Part shown: positions 7,957 through 19,260 of the stretch, piece by piece | Layout: each line of letters opens with the position of its first letter | Numbering within the stretch: the first letter of the stretch is position 1 | NCBI GenBank assembly: GCA_025201365.1 | Contig: JAIXMF010000221.1 | Coordinates: forward strand, 1-22,767 | DNA from: Syncephalis plumigaleata | Taxonomy: Eukaryota; Zoopagomycota; Zoopagomycetes; Zoopagales; Piptocephalidaceae | Direction of reading: 5' to 3' | Length of the DNA stretch: 22,767 nucleotides | Notes under the pieces: model-generated | What the model was told of the DNA's origin: nothing | Databases searched by the model: none | The model's input: the letters and a program-made list of their open reading frames with translations, nothing else | Program-made: the position numbers and the translations under genes

Positions 7957-8676
7957 ATGGAATTGAGTGAGGAATCACGTCACGGTCGTTCACTCCAAGT
8001 ATGGAATGAAGACGGTGCACGCGAGGTTAGTTATCAGTAATAATAATAACCATGTTTATTGACTACTTATTACATAGGTATCAGTATGTATACCAATAGA
8101 TTTGAACACTAAGCAAGTATTACTTGTATCTAGTCGATCTTCACCTGATCGATGGATTTTAGTAAGTAATATGTATAGAATGAATAGTAGACGATAGAGT
8201 AAAAGATCACTTTCATGTTCATTATAATCATCAGTTTTACTAACAATACATGATAATAATTCATTGGGATAACTTTATTCTATCATCATCATCATTAGCC
8301 AAAGGGTGGCTGGGAGTCTGACGAGACGAAGCAGCGTTCAGCTGAACGTGAGGCTTGGGAAGAAGGTATGTTTGCTGTTGTTCTACATATCATGATGTAG
8401 TAACCCTATAATCAATGATCAATGGTAGCCGGTGTCGTAGGAGAGATTGTTAATGAAATTGGCGTGTGGAACACGTTCAGTAAGAAGAAGCCAGATAAGG
8501 CCAAGGCGCAATTTACCGTATTCGAGATGAAAGTAACCAAGAGTCATGACACCTGGCCTGAACAATCATTCCGTAAACGACAATGGTTTGATTTGGAGGA
8601 GGCACAAAAAGTAGTAAAGCATGCCTGGATGGTGGAAGCCATTCAACGATGTTCCATTGTAAAAGCACAAGTTTAA
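7957..8676 (+). CDS. Nudix hydrolase, diphosphoinositol polyphosphate phosphohydrolase type (Ddp1/Aps1-like)
   Basis: This family removes the beta phosphate from diphosphoinositol polyphosphates and also cleaves diadenosine polyphosphates. Four exons, 7957-8025, 8078-8161, 8299-8365 and 8429-8676, give 155 residues; the introns of 52, 137 and 63 nt all have GT..AG ends and preserve frame. The Nudix box G-x5-E-x7-REAWEEAGV spans residues 54-76 and has every catalytic glutamate. It is preceded by RWILPKGGWE, typical of the diphosphoinositol subgroup. After the box come FTVFEMKV and RKRQWFDLEEA, also as in that subgroup. The length is close to the minimal family core (yeast Ddp1 is 188). No signal peptide or membrane segment is seen, suggesting a cytosolic or nuclear enzyme. 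AATAAA at 8768-8773 may end the transcript. Confidence 0.88.
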
Positions 8677-9071
8677 CACAGCCCATTTGACTTGTAATGT
8701 TGTGTTAGTTAGTTCATTAAATGATTGATTATTAGAATGAAGAGAATAATGAAGTGTGACATCATCCAATAAACATATTACGAAATGAAGCAATGTCGTC
8801 ATCATGTAGTCATACAATACGTAATATGTATTCGTAGTAGAATAGTAGATAATATGGAACATATTACTCGATTGAATGATTATAATGAATATAGTTGATT
8901 TATTGAAATCGCTAAGAGATAATAATCGTTGACAAAAGAGCACACATGGCAGTAAACAATAAGAGAGAATATTGCTCATATCATATCAAATGATTAAAGA
9001 AATAATCACTTTATAGTAGTTGTAGAGTAGTAGTAGGCATAGTATTACCACCTCAAAAAGAAGAGATCAAT
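8677..9071. other. Intergenic region between convergent genes
   Basis: This AT-rich stretch holds the 3' ends of the Nudix gene (AATAAA 8768-8773) and of the minus-strand membrane protein gene (reverse-strand AATAAA at 8899-8904). No coding frame with family resemblance is seen. Confidence 0.6.
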
Positions 9072-10379
9072 CTATACTTGACGTTCAGTCTCCTCAGTAG
9101 AGTGTACAAGTACGTCAGTCTCCTCGTAGGCTGGTGGTGACACTACCTCGGTGGCAGACATGATTTGCGGGTCTTTAAAGTGACCGGCCTTCTTCTCGTC
9201 ATAACCGTAGTCGAATGAGATGTCATCGTCATTTGGCTCGAGTGCACGATAGGCCGGGTCACGACGAGCACGCCATTGAGCGTACATGGCAAATGGCAAT
9301 GCAACGAACAAGGTGAGCACCAACAACGAGCCGAAGAACGTGGCGAGACCAATACGAACTGCGGCTGGCAAACGATGCCAGGCACGAGAGGCGTGTTGAG
9401 CGAGTGGATGGCCACCACGATGGCATGGTGACATGTTCTGCTCTTGTTCGGCCATCAATTCGGCGTCAAAGGCATCTGGCAAGAAGATGGCAGCACCCGG
9501 CATACCGGTGGCCAACATCGGAATAGCCTTTGGTGCACTGTGACGAATCATACCAGTGGGGAGGATGTCCAATACTTGTTCAATCAAATCGGTTTGCACC
9601 ACATCGTGTCCGTTGATCTCGAGGATACGCGCTGTAACGACAATGCGACGCACCTTCATGAGAGACTCGGTGATATCGACTGGCGCGTTGCTGTTAGCAT
9701 CCGGCTCTCCAAGATCGATGGCATCCACTAGGATCTCGTCAGCTTGCGCTTTAACCTTCAACGTGACGATACCCGTATCGAAAGCGGGCTCAACGTCCTC
9801 GGACGTGATTCCCGCTGCTTGACCGCGTGGCGACACTAGAATGTCCGTTTCCACCTGGATTGTCGAGAGACCAAGATCAACTGGCACACCGTTCACCAAT
9901 ACTTCGTCATCATTGATGTCAAAGTTTAGTTTAACATCCATGATACGCTCGGCAATAATACGGCCATCGTCGTCTAATAGATCATCGACACGTTCCACCT
10001 TGACAGCGAATGTTTCATCACCAAACATGGTTACACTGGTGGGAGACACGGTCATTGTTGTGGTGGATTCATCCGTGATAGGCGAGGCAGACACAACGCC
10101 TATATTGTACAATGCAAATAAAGCATCAAGGTAACATGGAATAGCAGTAATAATAATGCAAGATTAGTCATATGATGAATACTCACACATACACACTCTC
10201 ATATTCCCCTCTCCTTTTCAATTGTCTCTATCATGTTATTGACCATATAGCAGCAGCATACACTCACTCACTCACTCACTTATACTTCATAACAATAATA
10301 AACAATAATCTGTTAACTACTTACCAACTGATAGAATAGCGCAAAGCGCTAAAACACTCCATAACTTGGACCAACGCAT
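9072..10379 (-). CDS. Single-pass membrane protein with signal peptide and cytosolic PPxY motif, family unknown
   Basis: I do not recognise this 360-residue protein. Exon 1 is 10379-10325 and exon 2 is 10099-9072, with a 225-nt intron (donor GTAAGT, acceptor TATAG) that keeps the frame. The N-terminus is a basic residue plus a hydrophobic core (WSVLALCAILSV) with a likely signal cleavage after VSA at about residue 23. About 240 acidic, Asp- and Val-rich residues without evident glycine or cysteine repeats follow. A transmembrane helix (about 268-290, GSLLVLTLFVALPFAMY) and a basic stop-transfer RARR come next. The 66-residue tail holds SPPAYEE, a PPxY motif (340-343) that in other proteins binds WW domains of Nedd4/Rsp5 ubiquitin ligases. 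Type I topology at the plasma membrane or endosome is inferred. Confidence 0.7.
10261..10280. repeat. (CACT)5 microsatellite
   Basis: Five perfect CACT units lie inside the intron of the PPxY membrane protein gene. Confidence 0.9.
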
Positions 10380-10581
10380 GATGACAATAGTGTATCAGAT
10401 CAACCAATCAACCAACAAGATAACCAGTTGTATGCAAGAAGCTAGACACAATAGAGGAACGTCTATTTGTCAAGCAATACGGATATAACTATAAACACAA
10501 GAGTCTACTCTCCCAGGTAACCAACTGCACACAGGTGGAATGTCAAGAGTGTTCCAATAACAATGCAAGTAAAAGATGAAA

Positions 10582-10617
10582 GCTAAAGAAGCAAAGAAGC
10601 AAAGAAGCAAAGCAGCT
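10582..10617. repeat. Short tandem repeat of GCAAAGAA
   Basis: Three near-perfect 8-bp GCAAAGAA units, flanked by partial units, lie upstream of the membrane protein gene. Confidence 0.8.
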
Positions 10618-10795
10618 AGAGAAATGAGTTCAGTGAAAGGAAAGAGAGTAAGTTGCGAGTAGGATATGTATTGCCACACACACAATGTAGTGATAGTCCA
10701 GCAATAAAAAGGAGGAAGAAATGGTGGAAATAAGTGCACAAGCAAATGGGATATCCAAGACTATTTAAGTAGGAGGAGAAAGAGAAACGACGTCC

Positions 10796-10809
10796 CACAC
10801 ACACACACA
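10796..10809. repeat. (CA)7 microsatellite
   Basis: Seven perfect CA units in the same intergenic region. Confidence 0.85.
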
Positions 10810-11088
10810 TCCACTATAATATTTCTACTCTCTCTATTCACACTTCAATGATTCACATCATACAAACATTTCTCCTTTCCGTGCCAATGACACACTCCCA
10901 ATTAGTCATTGTAACATGATTGCCATTCAATGTCAGATACCACCTCTTACTGTTCACTGTTCTCCGTCTAACTTGCACTACTTCATGGTAGACACGAGAT
11001 ATCGCTATAAATGTATTAACACTCGTGCCGTGTTTTAAAACAGTAAATAAATGGGATGGCAATGTTTTATTTGAAAGCATTTACTGTT

Positions 11089-14000
11089 TCAGCTAAGGGG
11101 TAGACCATTCCAGTCCTCTTCTTCGTCGTCTTCCGTTTCAATAGTCGGTTCTACTTTTGGTATCTCTACTTCCATTTCAATATTGTCATTTGTAATCGGA
11201 GATACTGATGATGATGATGATGATGATGAAGGACTAACATCAGGGTTATTAATAGGATGATGTGGTGGTGGTGGTAAGTTATCTGAAGATGCTTCTGTTC
11301 TTTGTCGTTTATGTGAACTACTCGTCGTATTACTAGGTGTAATATGCCATTTTGGAAAGAATACCTAAATAGATATACAAGTATGCATTAGTAATTAGAA
11401 TGCGTATTATCATATAACACGTTACCTCTATTGCTAGTAATGGACGTCGTTGCCATGTCTTAATAAATCGACCAATACAATGATGAATGAATTGTTGCAA
11501 TGCATTATAGACTGGATCTTCATTGTTGAGTGTGACTAGTTGATCAAGTGTTTGATCGAATAGTTGTAATACTGATAGCTATGATGATAATGATAATGAC
11601 TTGTTAACTCTACACTAATAGGAGTAATAACATCACATCAAATACCTTATAGAATAGCCATTCACATTGACATGTAACAAATAATCGATGGAACATAGTA
11701 ACAATGTGCTTCACTGTACTGATATCAAGTCGTGGTAGTTGTTCCAATAAAATACAATAGGCTTGTACAATTGATTCGCGTGCAAATCCCTAGTTTAATT
11801 CAATATCATCATCATCATGATTGTACATGTATCAATAATGACTTACCATTTGAAATCGAGAGAATTCAAATTGTCGTTCTGAGGCAATCTGAATAGATGC
11901 GCTATTATCTTCATCGTCTTCATCTTCATCTTCATTGCTGTGATGGCTATTCTCGTCATTGTCCCCTTCCTCTTCTTCTCTATCTTCTTCTGTATTATCT
12001 AATACAAATAGTCAATATGTCATACTAGTTAATTGCAAGTAGTCTCAATGTTGTTTACCTTTATTCTTGCGTGAACGTTTTCGCTTTCCACTTCTATGTT
12101 GTCGTACAAATAAATGTTGTCGTTCTTGCGAGTAGTGTTCTAGCATCTTCAACAAACTATGAATCATAGCTACTAGATCAATTAAATAGCTGTAACAAAT
12201 GGTTAGCCATTAATCATCTATCTTGTACGGAATAACTTACGCGGGATGACGAGCAGCTGATGGTATCTGGTATAGCTGCACCATTAAATCCAATATCATC
12301 TTCTCATAAAAGATGTTTGCTCGTAGTGTTTCAGCGGTAGCACGATGAACCGAGTTGGATGATTGAAACATAAGCTGTATCATACGTAGCTATCCTCATT
12401 GAATGTCAATACTTGTATCGAGTATTATTATTATATATCGTATAGTATATTGCTTACCGTTTGATGGAATGCATTTACAGGATGTGCAAGTTCAGTGTAG
12501 AGCTAAGTAATCAATCATTAGTATTGCACAATGCAATCCATTCCACATCAGGTATCTACCTTTAAATCGCGACATTGTTGAATTCGTTTAATTTGACACA
12601 GCACTGTACGTAGACTTAGTGCTTCTGCACAGTGTTCAAACATAAACATATCCTTATTTGACTGTAGATTATCAATGATAAGTGTTAGATAGTAGCTAGT
12701 ATACATCGAATATACTTACTGATTCTGTATCATTCGACATGACAAGTAGTTGGAATTCAATGAAGAACGCGATAAATGAAAAGAATCGATCAGAGTCCTC
12801 GTTGAGAACGTCAGGTCTTCCGATATCCACCGTGTATCGTAGGGAAGCGACCATAGCTAATGACTACCGGATTAGTATGAATGAATACAATCAATCTGCT
12901 ACTTACGATTGAAACAGCTACATATAATTGTTTCTGCAGTTTGATAGAGTAGCTTGTTTAGCTCTTTATCCGATTGATATTGCTTTTGCTCAAAAGTCTA
13001 CATTTGTAATGTTAGTTTATACACAATTGCCTCTAGCTTATACTTGCCCATAGTTTTGCGGTAACGGTTTTCGGTTTCTTCATCGGTTCTATCGCATTGT
13101 GAAATGATAAATGAGGTGTAAATTGTCGTAGAATATTATACTGTGTTCCATCCTACAACCAATAAATACATAATGTTAATATCGTTATCATTCTCTCATT
13201 CTCTCATTATCTCATTGAGTACTTACTGCCATCTTCTCGGTAATAGCTCCACCAAATCGTGAATGACGTGACGGGGCATTACGCTTACGATCCCTACGGA
13301 TACGTTCTTCTTTCTGAAGTTCTTTGCTTAGTAGATCGGTCTGTAAATGAACGGCTTTCGCGTCGATTGCCTCGTTAACTAGTCGATCAGCTGTGGTTTG
13401 CGTGAAAATAAGCTGAATAATCTCCAGTAACAATAGATTCCAAGCGGAAAACTCTTGCGATGCAATAGACGAGGCCATCACTAGGAATAGTCGGACGAAT
13501 GACGTACGATGTAATTCCTTGATCAAGTCTACCTTTATCGCAAGTAAAGAAAGCGTCAATTGACTATACGGCATACGTACTCCTCACTTACCTGCATATG
13601 CGTATGTTGTAATGTATCAGCCGATGCACTGGTAGGTGCACATGGATCCTCAATGGCTAATAAATTACGAATTAGCGTCATCAATAATCTTATCAATGCT
13701 TGTCGTCGTTCTGAGCGTTCTCTAATTTATATCAATGACTATGAGCAATCGAAGATCCGCATATTGTTTGTGCAACTTCTTACACATAGGGAATGGAAAG
13801 CCAACGCGTAAGTATCGTAAACAATGCCGGCAATGCTCGCTCGTGAATAAACGCGTATTTATAACTCCACAATTGTTGTCTTCGTTCCGTCAACCATGGC
13901 AATGTTTTCTCGGGTGGCCAAGTCAACGGTACCAATAGTTCCACTAGCCGAATAGAACACGGAATACACCTGCATCAATATAATAGAACCTGCAGTTATA

Positions 14001-14391
14001 TGCTACACCACTTACAACATGCGCCACATATCAAGTCTTGGTCTTCGGTCTGTCCCTCGTAGGTATTGAGCAGAATGGGCAATAGATCAAGGGTCATTAT
14101 ATGCATGTCGCCAATACGGCGTAGTAGCGGTTTGCTTTCCGTACGATCATCCCGTAAAAGATATTGTTTTATATCGCGTAGACAGTCTATTTACCAATAA
14201 GCAAGCATACATAATAGCGTATGCTAGACATACTTACCGAGACATTCGTCGCCAAGTACGTATCGTCCTTTTTGTCGGGTTGTATCACTTCCTAGTGTCT
14301 GATTGTTTGCATGTATCTTGTCTGCAACAGGCTCGAATCCACCCAGTGCCTCGCATACATTAAGAAGAAATGCCTCCGAGGACACGTTCAT
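11089..14391 (-). CDS. Timeless/Tof1/Swi1 replication fork protection complex subunit
   Basis: Tof1/Swi1/Timeless works with Csm3/Swi3/Tipin to stabilise replication forks, pause them at barriers and support the S-phase checkpoint. Sixteen exons give 801 residues: 14391-14238, 14186-14016, 13943-13784, 13721-13592, 13532-13227, 13152-13048, 12997-12907, 12856-12720, 12661-12560, 12502-12458, 12389-12241, 12189-12059, 11998-11847, 11789-11646, 11578-11426, 11364-11089. Every junction keeps the frame. Family hallmarks in order are YVLGDECL with CLRDIKQYLLRDD, DLLPIL, LELLVPLTWPPE, LIRNLLAIEDP, RHSRFGGAI near residue 297, CFNPMVASLR, ETLRANIFYEK, LLKMLEHYSQ and a basic KRKRSRK stretch. An acidic run (about 565-592) and QFEFSRFQM follow. 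The C-terminus ends in Ser, Pro and acidic low-complexity sequence. It is shorter than human Timeless and lacks its C-terminal PARP-binding region. One intron has a GC donor. Confidence 0.92.
12998..13047 (-). other. GC-AG intron in the Timeless-like gene
   Basis: The exon ends CTATGG and the intron begins GCAAGT and ends ATGTAG (50 nt). Only this GC donor keeps the frame into TFEQKQYQ. The nearby GT donor (GTATAA) would put a TGA two codons after the junction. Confidence 0.75.
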
Positions 14392-14850
14392 TGTTGATTA
14401 AACAAGTGAAGATAAAATAAAATAAAAAGGAAGGAAGGAAAGGAATAAGGAAACGCGTTGTTGCACGATAATAATGAAATGACGGTGATGATATAATGAC
14501 GCGTATACGCGATAATGTACGTGTCTTTTCTCATATTGAAAAAAGTCATATGATTACATCATCATTCGCATATTTACTAGTGGAATCAATATCCAAACAA
14601 CGTATTCCTCTACTTTCTTTCTTTTACGGTTACCACCGTGATTTACTTGCATGCCCTTGCCATCTACACCGGCATCCATTGTTGGCCAATTGATTATGCG
14701 ACATTTACTACAAATACGAATACTATTCAACTAAATGGATCATCTAACTGCAGAGTATGTTTCATTTGCATTAACAATCTAATAAACGTATTTTATTTGT
14801 TTTACTTTTACAATTAGTAGATGTTTATTTGTTTTACTAGTATTACCATT

Positions 14851-14868
14851 GATGATGATGATGATGAT
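14851..14868. repeat. (GAT)6 trinucleotide repeat
   Basis: Six perfect GAT units in the divergent intergenic region. Confidence 0.9.
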
Positions 14869-15253
14869 ACCATGGTTACTATAGAATCAATGATTGATTG
14901 ATTAATTAATCCATCTAATTAATTAGTTAGATATCTGTTTACTTGACAGAATGAGCAAGTGAGTGAGCGAGTGAGCAATAGTGCCAGGTGCGAACGATGG
15001 CATCATAGAAAAAAGAAAAAAGATCGATGGGTATTTTGCCTACGTAGTCTCCGCCATTACTGGAGAACAGCTAGACAGAATGGTTTTACATTTTACCATT
15101 ACGCAACACCATATCATTCACATGCCTATCACTACGGATGGTAGAGTAAGAAAGGAAAACGAGAAAGATGTGATGTGATGTGACGTGTCCACTGATACAG
15201 CAATGAGCGCATATTCTATATGGTACGTGTGCATGGGAAGTATACACTTCGTG

Positions 15254-15289
15254 AGCAGCAATAGCAGTAGTAACAGCAGCAGCAGCAGC
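15254..15289. repeat. Imperfect (AGC)n repeat
   Basis: An AGC-rich stretch with an uninterrupted core of about six units at its right end. On the reverse strand it yields a leucine run, which explains a spurious open frame there. Confidence 0.85.
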
Positions 15290-16466
15290 GTGATAGTGAT
15301 AAGCGCTGTTAACGCATGAAACAATGGGAAATGATTATTAGTATTGATCAATTACGTGTTAATAAACTTACCAGGTGAGACACATTAATATTTGAGTTTT
15401 ATTAACCGCTCTTCCCCACTCCTATAGTGACTACTTGGTTATTCGCTACCACGATCACTACCATTATTACGATTGCTCTGTCATTACTACTGCTACTGCC
15501 AGCTGATATCTCACTTACTGCTGCTATTATCGCGACCTAGCTCATCAATCATTCTCCTCGTCATTCCATTATTCTTTTTTCTTTTTCGTCATCATTGTCT
15601 ATTACACCAAGCATTATTGTTCATTCTATTCCATCAACGATTATATCACTTTCTACTGCTTCTTTTCAGCTCTTAACAACCTGCTATTGCACTTTTGATC
15701 TGTATTGATTGTATCTTTTTAATCGCACATCCAAACACAGAGTCAACCATTGTATATCGTGTTTAATCATCATCATCATCATCATCTACGATATCAACAT
15801 TGATTCTACGTGAACACTGAATACTTGTTACTACCATCCTACATATCTGTATAATCCATCGTTAACTGTCTAACTAGCAAGTAGATCAGTATCACTACTG
15901 TATATTCTCGTTTGAGACTTGCACCTCTATTCACTTGCTAATACTACTTGTGGTAAGTACATGAACACATTCCCTATCTTGGCAATGATATGACCCTTGC
16001 TCTCTTTTGCACATTTCATTTACCATTCGATGAACTGTGCGCGTCATCTTTGCTGGCCAATGTTGTCTCGCTGAGTTGTCGCGAACTGCGTCGTCAGGCT
16101 TGTCAAGTATGGCTTGATCTTGATTGCGCAGTTTAACATAGCTTGGCATTCCCTACAAGCAGCTGATACATTTATCGCTGTTCTACATAAGCTACTGTCA
16201 GTCCAGCTTGCTGTACATTCATTTTCCATATTCTATGCGATCATTCCTTATTGGGATGTCATCTCTTTCTGTACCAATATTGTAGTGTTCCATTAGATTT
16301 GTCATGTAATTGCTTGACAACACTAGTGACTCATCTTTACTAATTTAGTTAGCATACCTTATTTTCATTTGATTTCTTCATTTACATGTAACCATATTTA
16401 ACATACCTTTGTTTATTCCATTGGATAATAGCGCATTTCTAGCGAGTGTACATTGTTCACTTCATC

Positions 16467-18876
16467 ATGGACACGCTTTCCCCGGGTTCGACAGCCTCGG
16501 CCCGGGTCACCGCCGATACGTCGCATGGCGCAATGGCCGACTCGGTATTTACCGCCACCACCACCAATCTTGTACCTTCATCACTTTTAGCTGACACGAT
16601 AGTCAATGGTACGGATACGAAAGTATCGGCCAACTCACCACCCGCCACACCACTCGCTGTCATCACCAATGGCAGTAGTCAATCGAGTGAGGAGCGTGCC
16701 TCCACGCATGATAGCGGTTCTACAGCAGATATTGCTTCCATGACACAAACGCAGAAATCATTGTTGGAACAAGCATTACCTGAGGCGCCTCTCCTATTGC
16801 CCGACTTTCCCGATCCATTGGCAGCACTCATGGCCAGTGCCGAACAATCAGACGTTAGCAATGATCAACAGACCACGGTGATACTCGCCACCGACGTGAA
16901 AGGGCTCGATCAAACGGTATTTCCTACGCCTAATTCACCACCAATGCAACAGCGAGGCCATCAACGAGAAGAGATGCATATTAAGCTCGAGGATACCAGT
17001 ATCGATTTATCTTCTGAAGATCCAGCTACTGTAGCAGCAGCGGCAGCGGCAGCAGCAGCCGATCTTATGTCACTCAATGTGTCATCGACCATGATGCAAG
17101 CACAACAACAGCAACAACAACAACAGCAACAGCAACAACAGCCAAAATCACATGATCAATTGCTTGCCACATCTTTTGATACATCGCAGTCACAATTGGA
17201 TATGTTATCCAATCTAACACAGACAAGTGATGCGGCAGCAGCAGCAGCGGCAGCCGCAGCATTCAACACGAATTATCCACCTTCCATCTCTACATCGATG
17301 GACATGCTTGGATCATCGCATGCCATGAACAACTATCCTATGATGGCAGCCAAGACTGAACTACGTATTGTGGGCAATCTAGACACCGTGCTATATGACT
17401 GGTAAGTAGTTGAATACAATACACACTTTGCTGCTATTATTGACCATTATTGACTATTATTCAGGCCATTAAAGGAACGTCAAGAACGTAGACGTCTAGT
17501 GGAATTCGCTCCACATCGATCGGGCAACACCATTACTTGCACCTTCCAGCCCATCACTTCGGGTGATCATAAACCGCCGCACATTGTCGTGTCGTGTATT
17601 TTCTGGGAGGAACGCGGTGACTGTTTCATCACCAGTGTGGATTGCATTCATCTGCTGGAGTCACTGATCGGTGTACGCTTCCAGGTAGAGGAGAAGAATC
17701 GTATACGTCGTAATCTCGAGGGATTCCGACCCATTACCGTGTCAAAATGTAAACCGGAAACTGCCGAGTTCTTCAAGCTCATCATGTCATTCCCTAATCC
17801 GAAGCCGCGTAACATCGAGAAGGACGTTAAAGTCTTTCCTTGGCGTACCCTCCCGCATGCCTTGCGTAAGATCGTTAACAAATACGTAAGTAACTACTGC
17901 TACTAGTAGTAATAACAAGAGCAATACAATACAATGAATCTAATCAACAATACACTTCCTCTCTCTCTCTTCTTCTTCTTCTTCTATTGATTAGCAACCG
18001 GCAATAAGTAATGCATCATCTCTCGATTTGAATATGTTACAACGTGGTGTCAGTGGTGCCGCCAGCAATGGTCTAATGCTATCATCGCCCATGACAAGTA
18101 CACTAGCGGGACAAGGACATGGCGCATCACTAGATAGGCAGCATCGCTATGGTAAGTAGTAGTAATTTATGCAGATTACTAGTTATTGGTTACTCATCAT
18201 CCTCTTTATTTATTTATTACTATCTATAGGTTACCATCCATATCCTATGGGACGTCGATTCTCACATCCAGCCATGTCGACTACTACTGCTCATTTATTG
18301 GCACGCAGTGGAAATGGTCTAGACATGCCAAATCTATCAAAGGAGCAACTACAATCGCTCGGCATTAATGCGCAACTTTATCGAACAGCCGGTGTCAATG
18401 CCGCCAATTCATTGTCAAATACCGCTGGTACTGCCAACGGTGCTAGTATCGCTAATCCATTAAGCTCAAGTGGTATCAGTCATCCTGCAACAGATCCACT
18501 TGGTGGAGATGCTACCACACCATTCGATATGGAACAAGTGTCCTCTCAAGCGAATAGCATGCTTGATGGATGGCCTACCGCCATTGACGAGTTTGACGCG
18601 ACGTTAGGCTTGTCTCCACGTACTCAACAGCAACTACGTCAAGCTGGCCTCGGTGGTAGACGTCATTCCATCGCTGATCCTTACAGTTTACGTCAAGCTA
18701 GTCAGCACTACTTTGATCTCGTTGCGGCCAGTGACACGCTAGGCACTAGTTTAGCCGGTCTCACCAGTGCTACGCGTATGTCGAATGCCGAAGGACGCGA
18801 CACGAAACAGGAGTTTATCGATTTCAATCCATCGACAGGGGCACCTCCTCCAGCTGGACTTAATGTTTTCCCTTAA
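16467..18876 (+). CDS. Medusa-type developmental transcription regulator (DUF7082 family)
   Basis: Aspergillus MedA, Magnaporthe Acr1 and Ustilago Med1 are homologues; they are nuclear regulators of conidiation, adhesion or mating. Four exons, 16467-17401, 17465-17885, 17995-18151 and 18230-18876, give 719 residues, with introns of 63, 109 and 78 nt. ATG 16467 is the first in frame after a TAG. The N-terminal 300 residues are low-complexity, with a glutamine run and two alanine runs. The conserved domain spans about 300-452 and carries RRLVEFAP, VSCIFWEERGDCFITSVDCI, LLESLIGVRFQVEEKNRIRR, NLEGFRPITVSK, FPNPKPRNIEKDVKVFPW and HALRKIV, the family signature. The remainder is Ser, Ala and Gly rich, likely disordered. 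The long upstream region fits tight developmental control. AATAAA at 19150-19155 is the probable 3' signal. Confidence 0.9.
17102..17142 (+). repeat. CAA/CAG repeat encoding polyglutamine in the Medusa gene
   Basis: Mixed CAA and CAG codons give about 14 consecutive glutamines. Alanine runs of nine to ten residues lie on either side (about 17030-17060 and 17230-17262). Codon mixing within the run suggests selection on the protein as well as slippage. Confidence 0.9.
17958..17985 (+). repeat. Pyrimidine tract in Medusa intron 2
   Basis: An uninterrupted CT and CTT run lies just before the TTAG acceptor at 17994, in the longest intron of this gene. It probably aids splicing or is simply a microsatellite. 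Confidence 0.7.
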
Positions 18877-19260
18877 TATCTACAACACGCATCGTTGTAT
18901 AGCCCTGTTCTCCTCTCTCTCTTTCGCTTAATTGCTTAACAAACACATTAATTCGCTATAATTCATCTTTCTATTCATGATTCTCGTTTTTACTTTCGTT
19001 TTGTATATGCATCATCTTCAATTCATCCTTTATTTTTTCCGGCTAAAGTAGGACAGATATGATTGTCATTGATGTGTGTCTGTCGCAGCACTCGTCGATT
19101 CATACGCTTATCTTTGTACAGAAATATGACTTTGGTCTTTTACCATTTGAATAAAGAAATACTCATTTTATCGTAGTTGCATGCGTGTATAATATATATG
19201 TATATGTATAGCATAGGTTTATTTTCTTCTATTTCTTCAACTTTAAACAAATCAAGTGTG
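18877..19260. other. Intergenic region between convergent Medusa and HisRS genes
   Basis: This 384-bp stretch holds the Medusa 3' untranslated region, with AATAAA at 19150-19155, and the 3' end of the histidyl-tRNA synthetase gene. A TATATG-rich stretch lies near 19192-19210. No gene is seen. Confidence 0.6.

Larger units (their letters stand above)
10380..11088. other. Intergenic region upstream of the membrane protein gene
   Basis: This 709-bp gap lies between two minus-strand genes. It should hold the promoter of the PPxY protein gene and the 3' end of the Timeless-like gene, whose reverse-strand AATAAA is at 11066-11071. It contains simple repeats at 10582-10617 and 10796-10809 and is rich in A and G on the plus strand. 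No supported coding region was found. Confidence 0.6.
14392..16466. other. Long divergent intergenic region, Timeless-like and Medusa genes
   Basis: This 2075-bp region separates divergent start codons and is by far the longest gap between host genes. It is AT-rich with pyrimidine-rich stretches in its right half (about 15560-15680), as expected for a long promoter and 5' leader of a developmental regulator. A strong donor GTAAGT at 15953 and a TTCTAG acceptor ending at 16442 could frame a 490-nt intron in the Medusa leader; this is speculative. Several frames of 60-70 codons exist, but none has convincing family resemblance. Simple repeats are listed separately. Confidence 0.5.

Noticed and set aside
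8566-8979. 137-codon minus-strand open frame over the Nudix 3' end
   Set aside because: It overlaps a well-supported exon and continues into AT-rich intergenic DNA, giving a Tyr/Ile/Leu-rich product without a plausible start or domain.
10470-10745. Minus-strand frame with hydrophobic segments upstream of the PPxY protein gene
   Set aside because: It is built from purine-rich simple sequence read on the opposite strand, has no conserved pattern and occupies a promoter position.
14961-14986. Possible short direct-repeat array (GTGAGTGAGC-like units)
   Set aside because: It is only a few degenerate 8-bp units without spacers, so it is simple sequence and not CRISPR-like.
15118-15351. Minus-strand frame with a long leucine run, which looks like a membrane protein
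   Set aside because: The leucines come from the AGC repeat read on the reverse strand.
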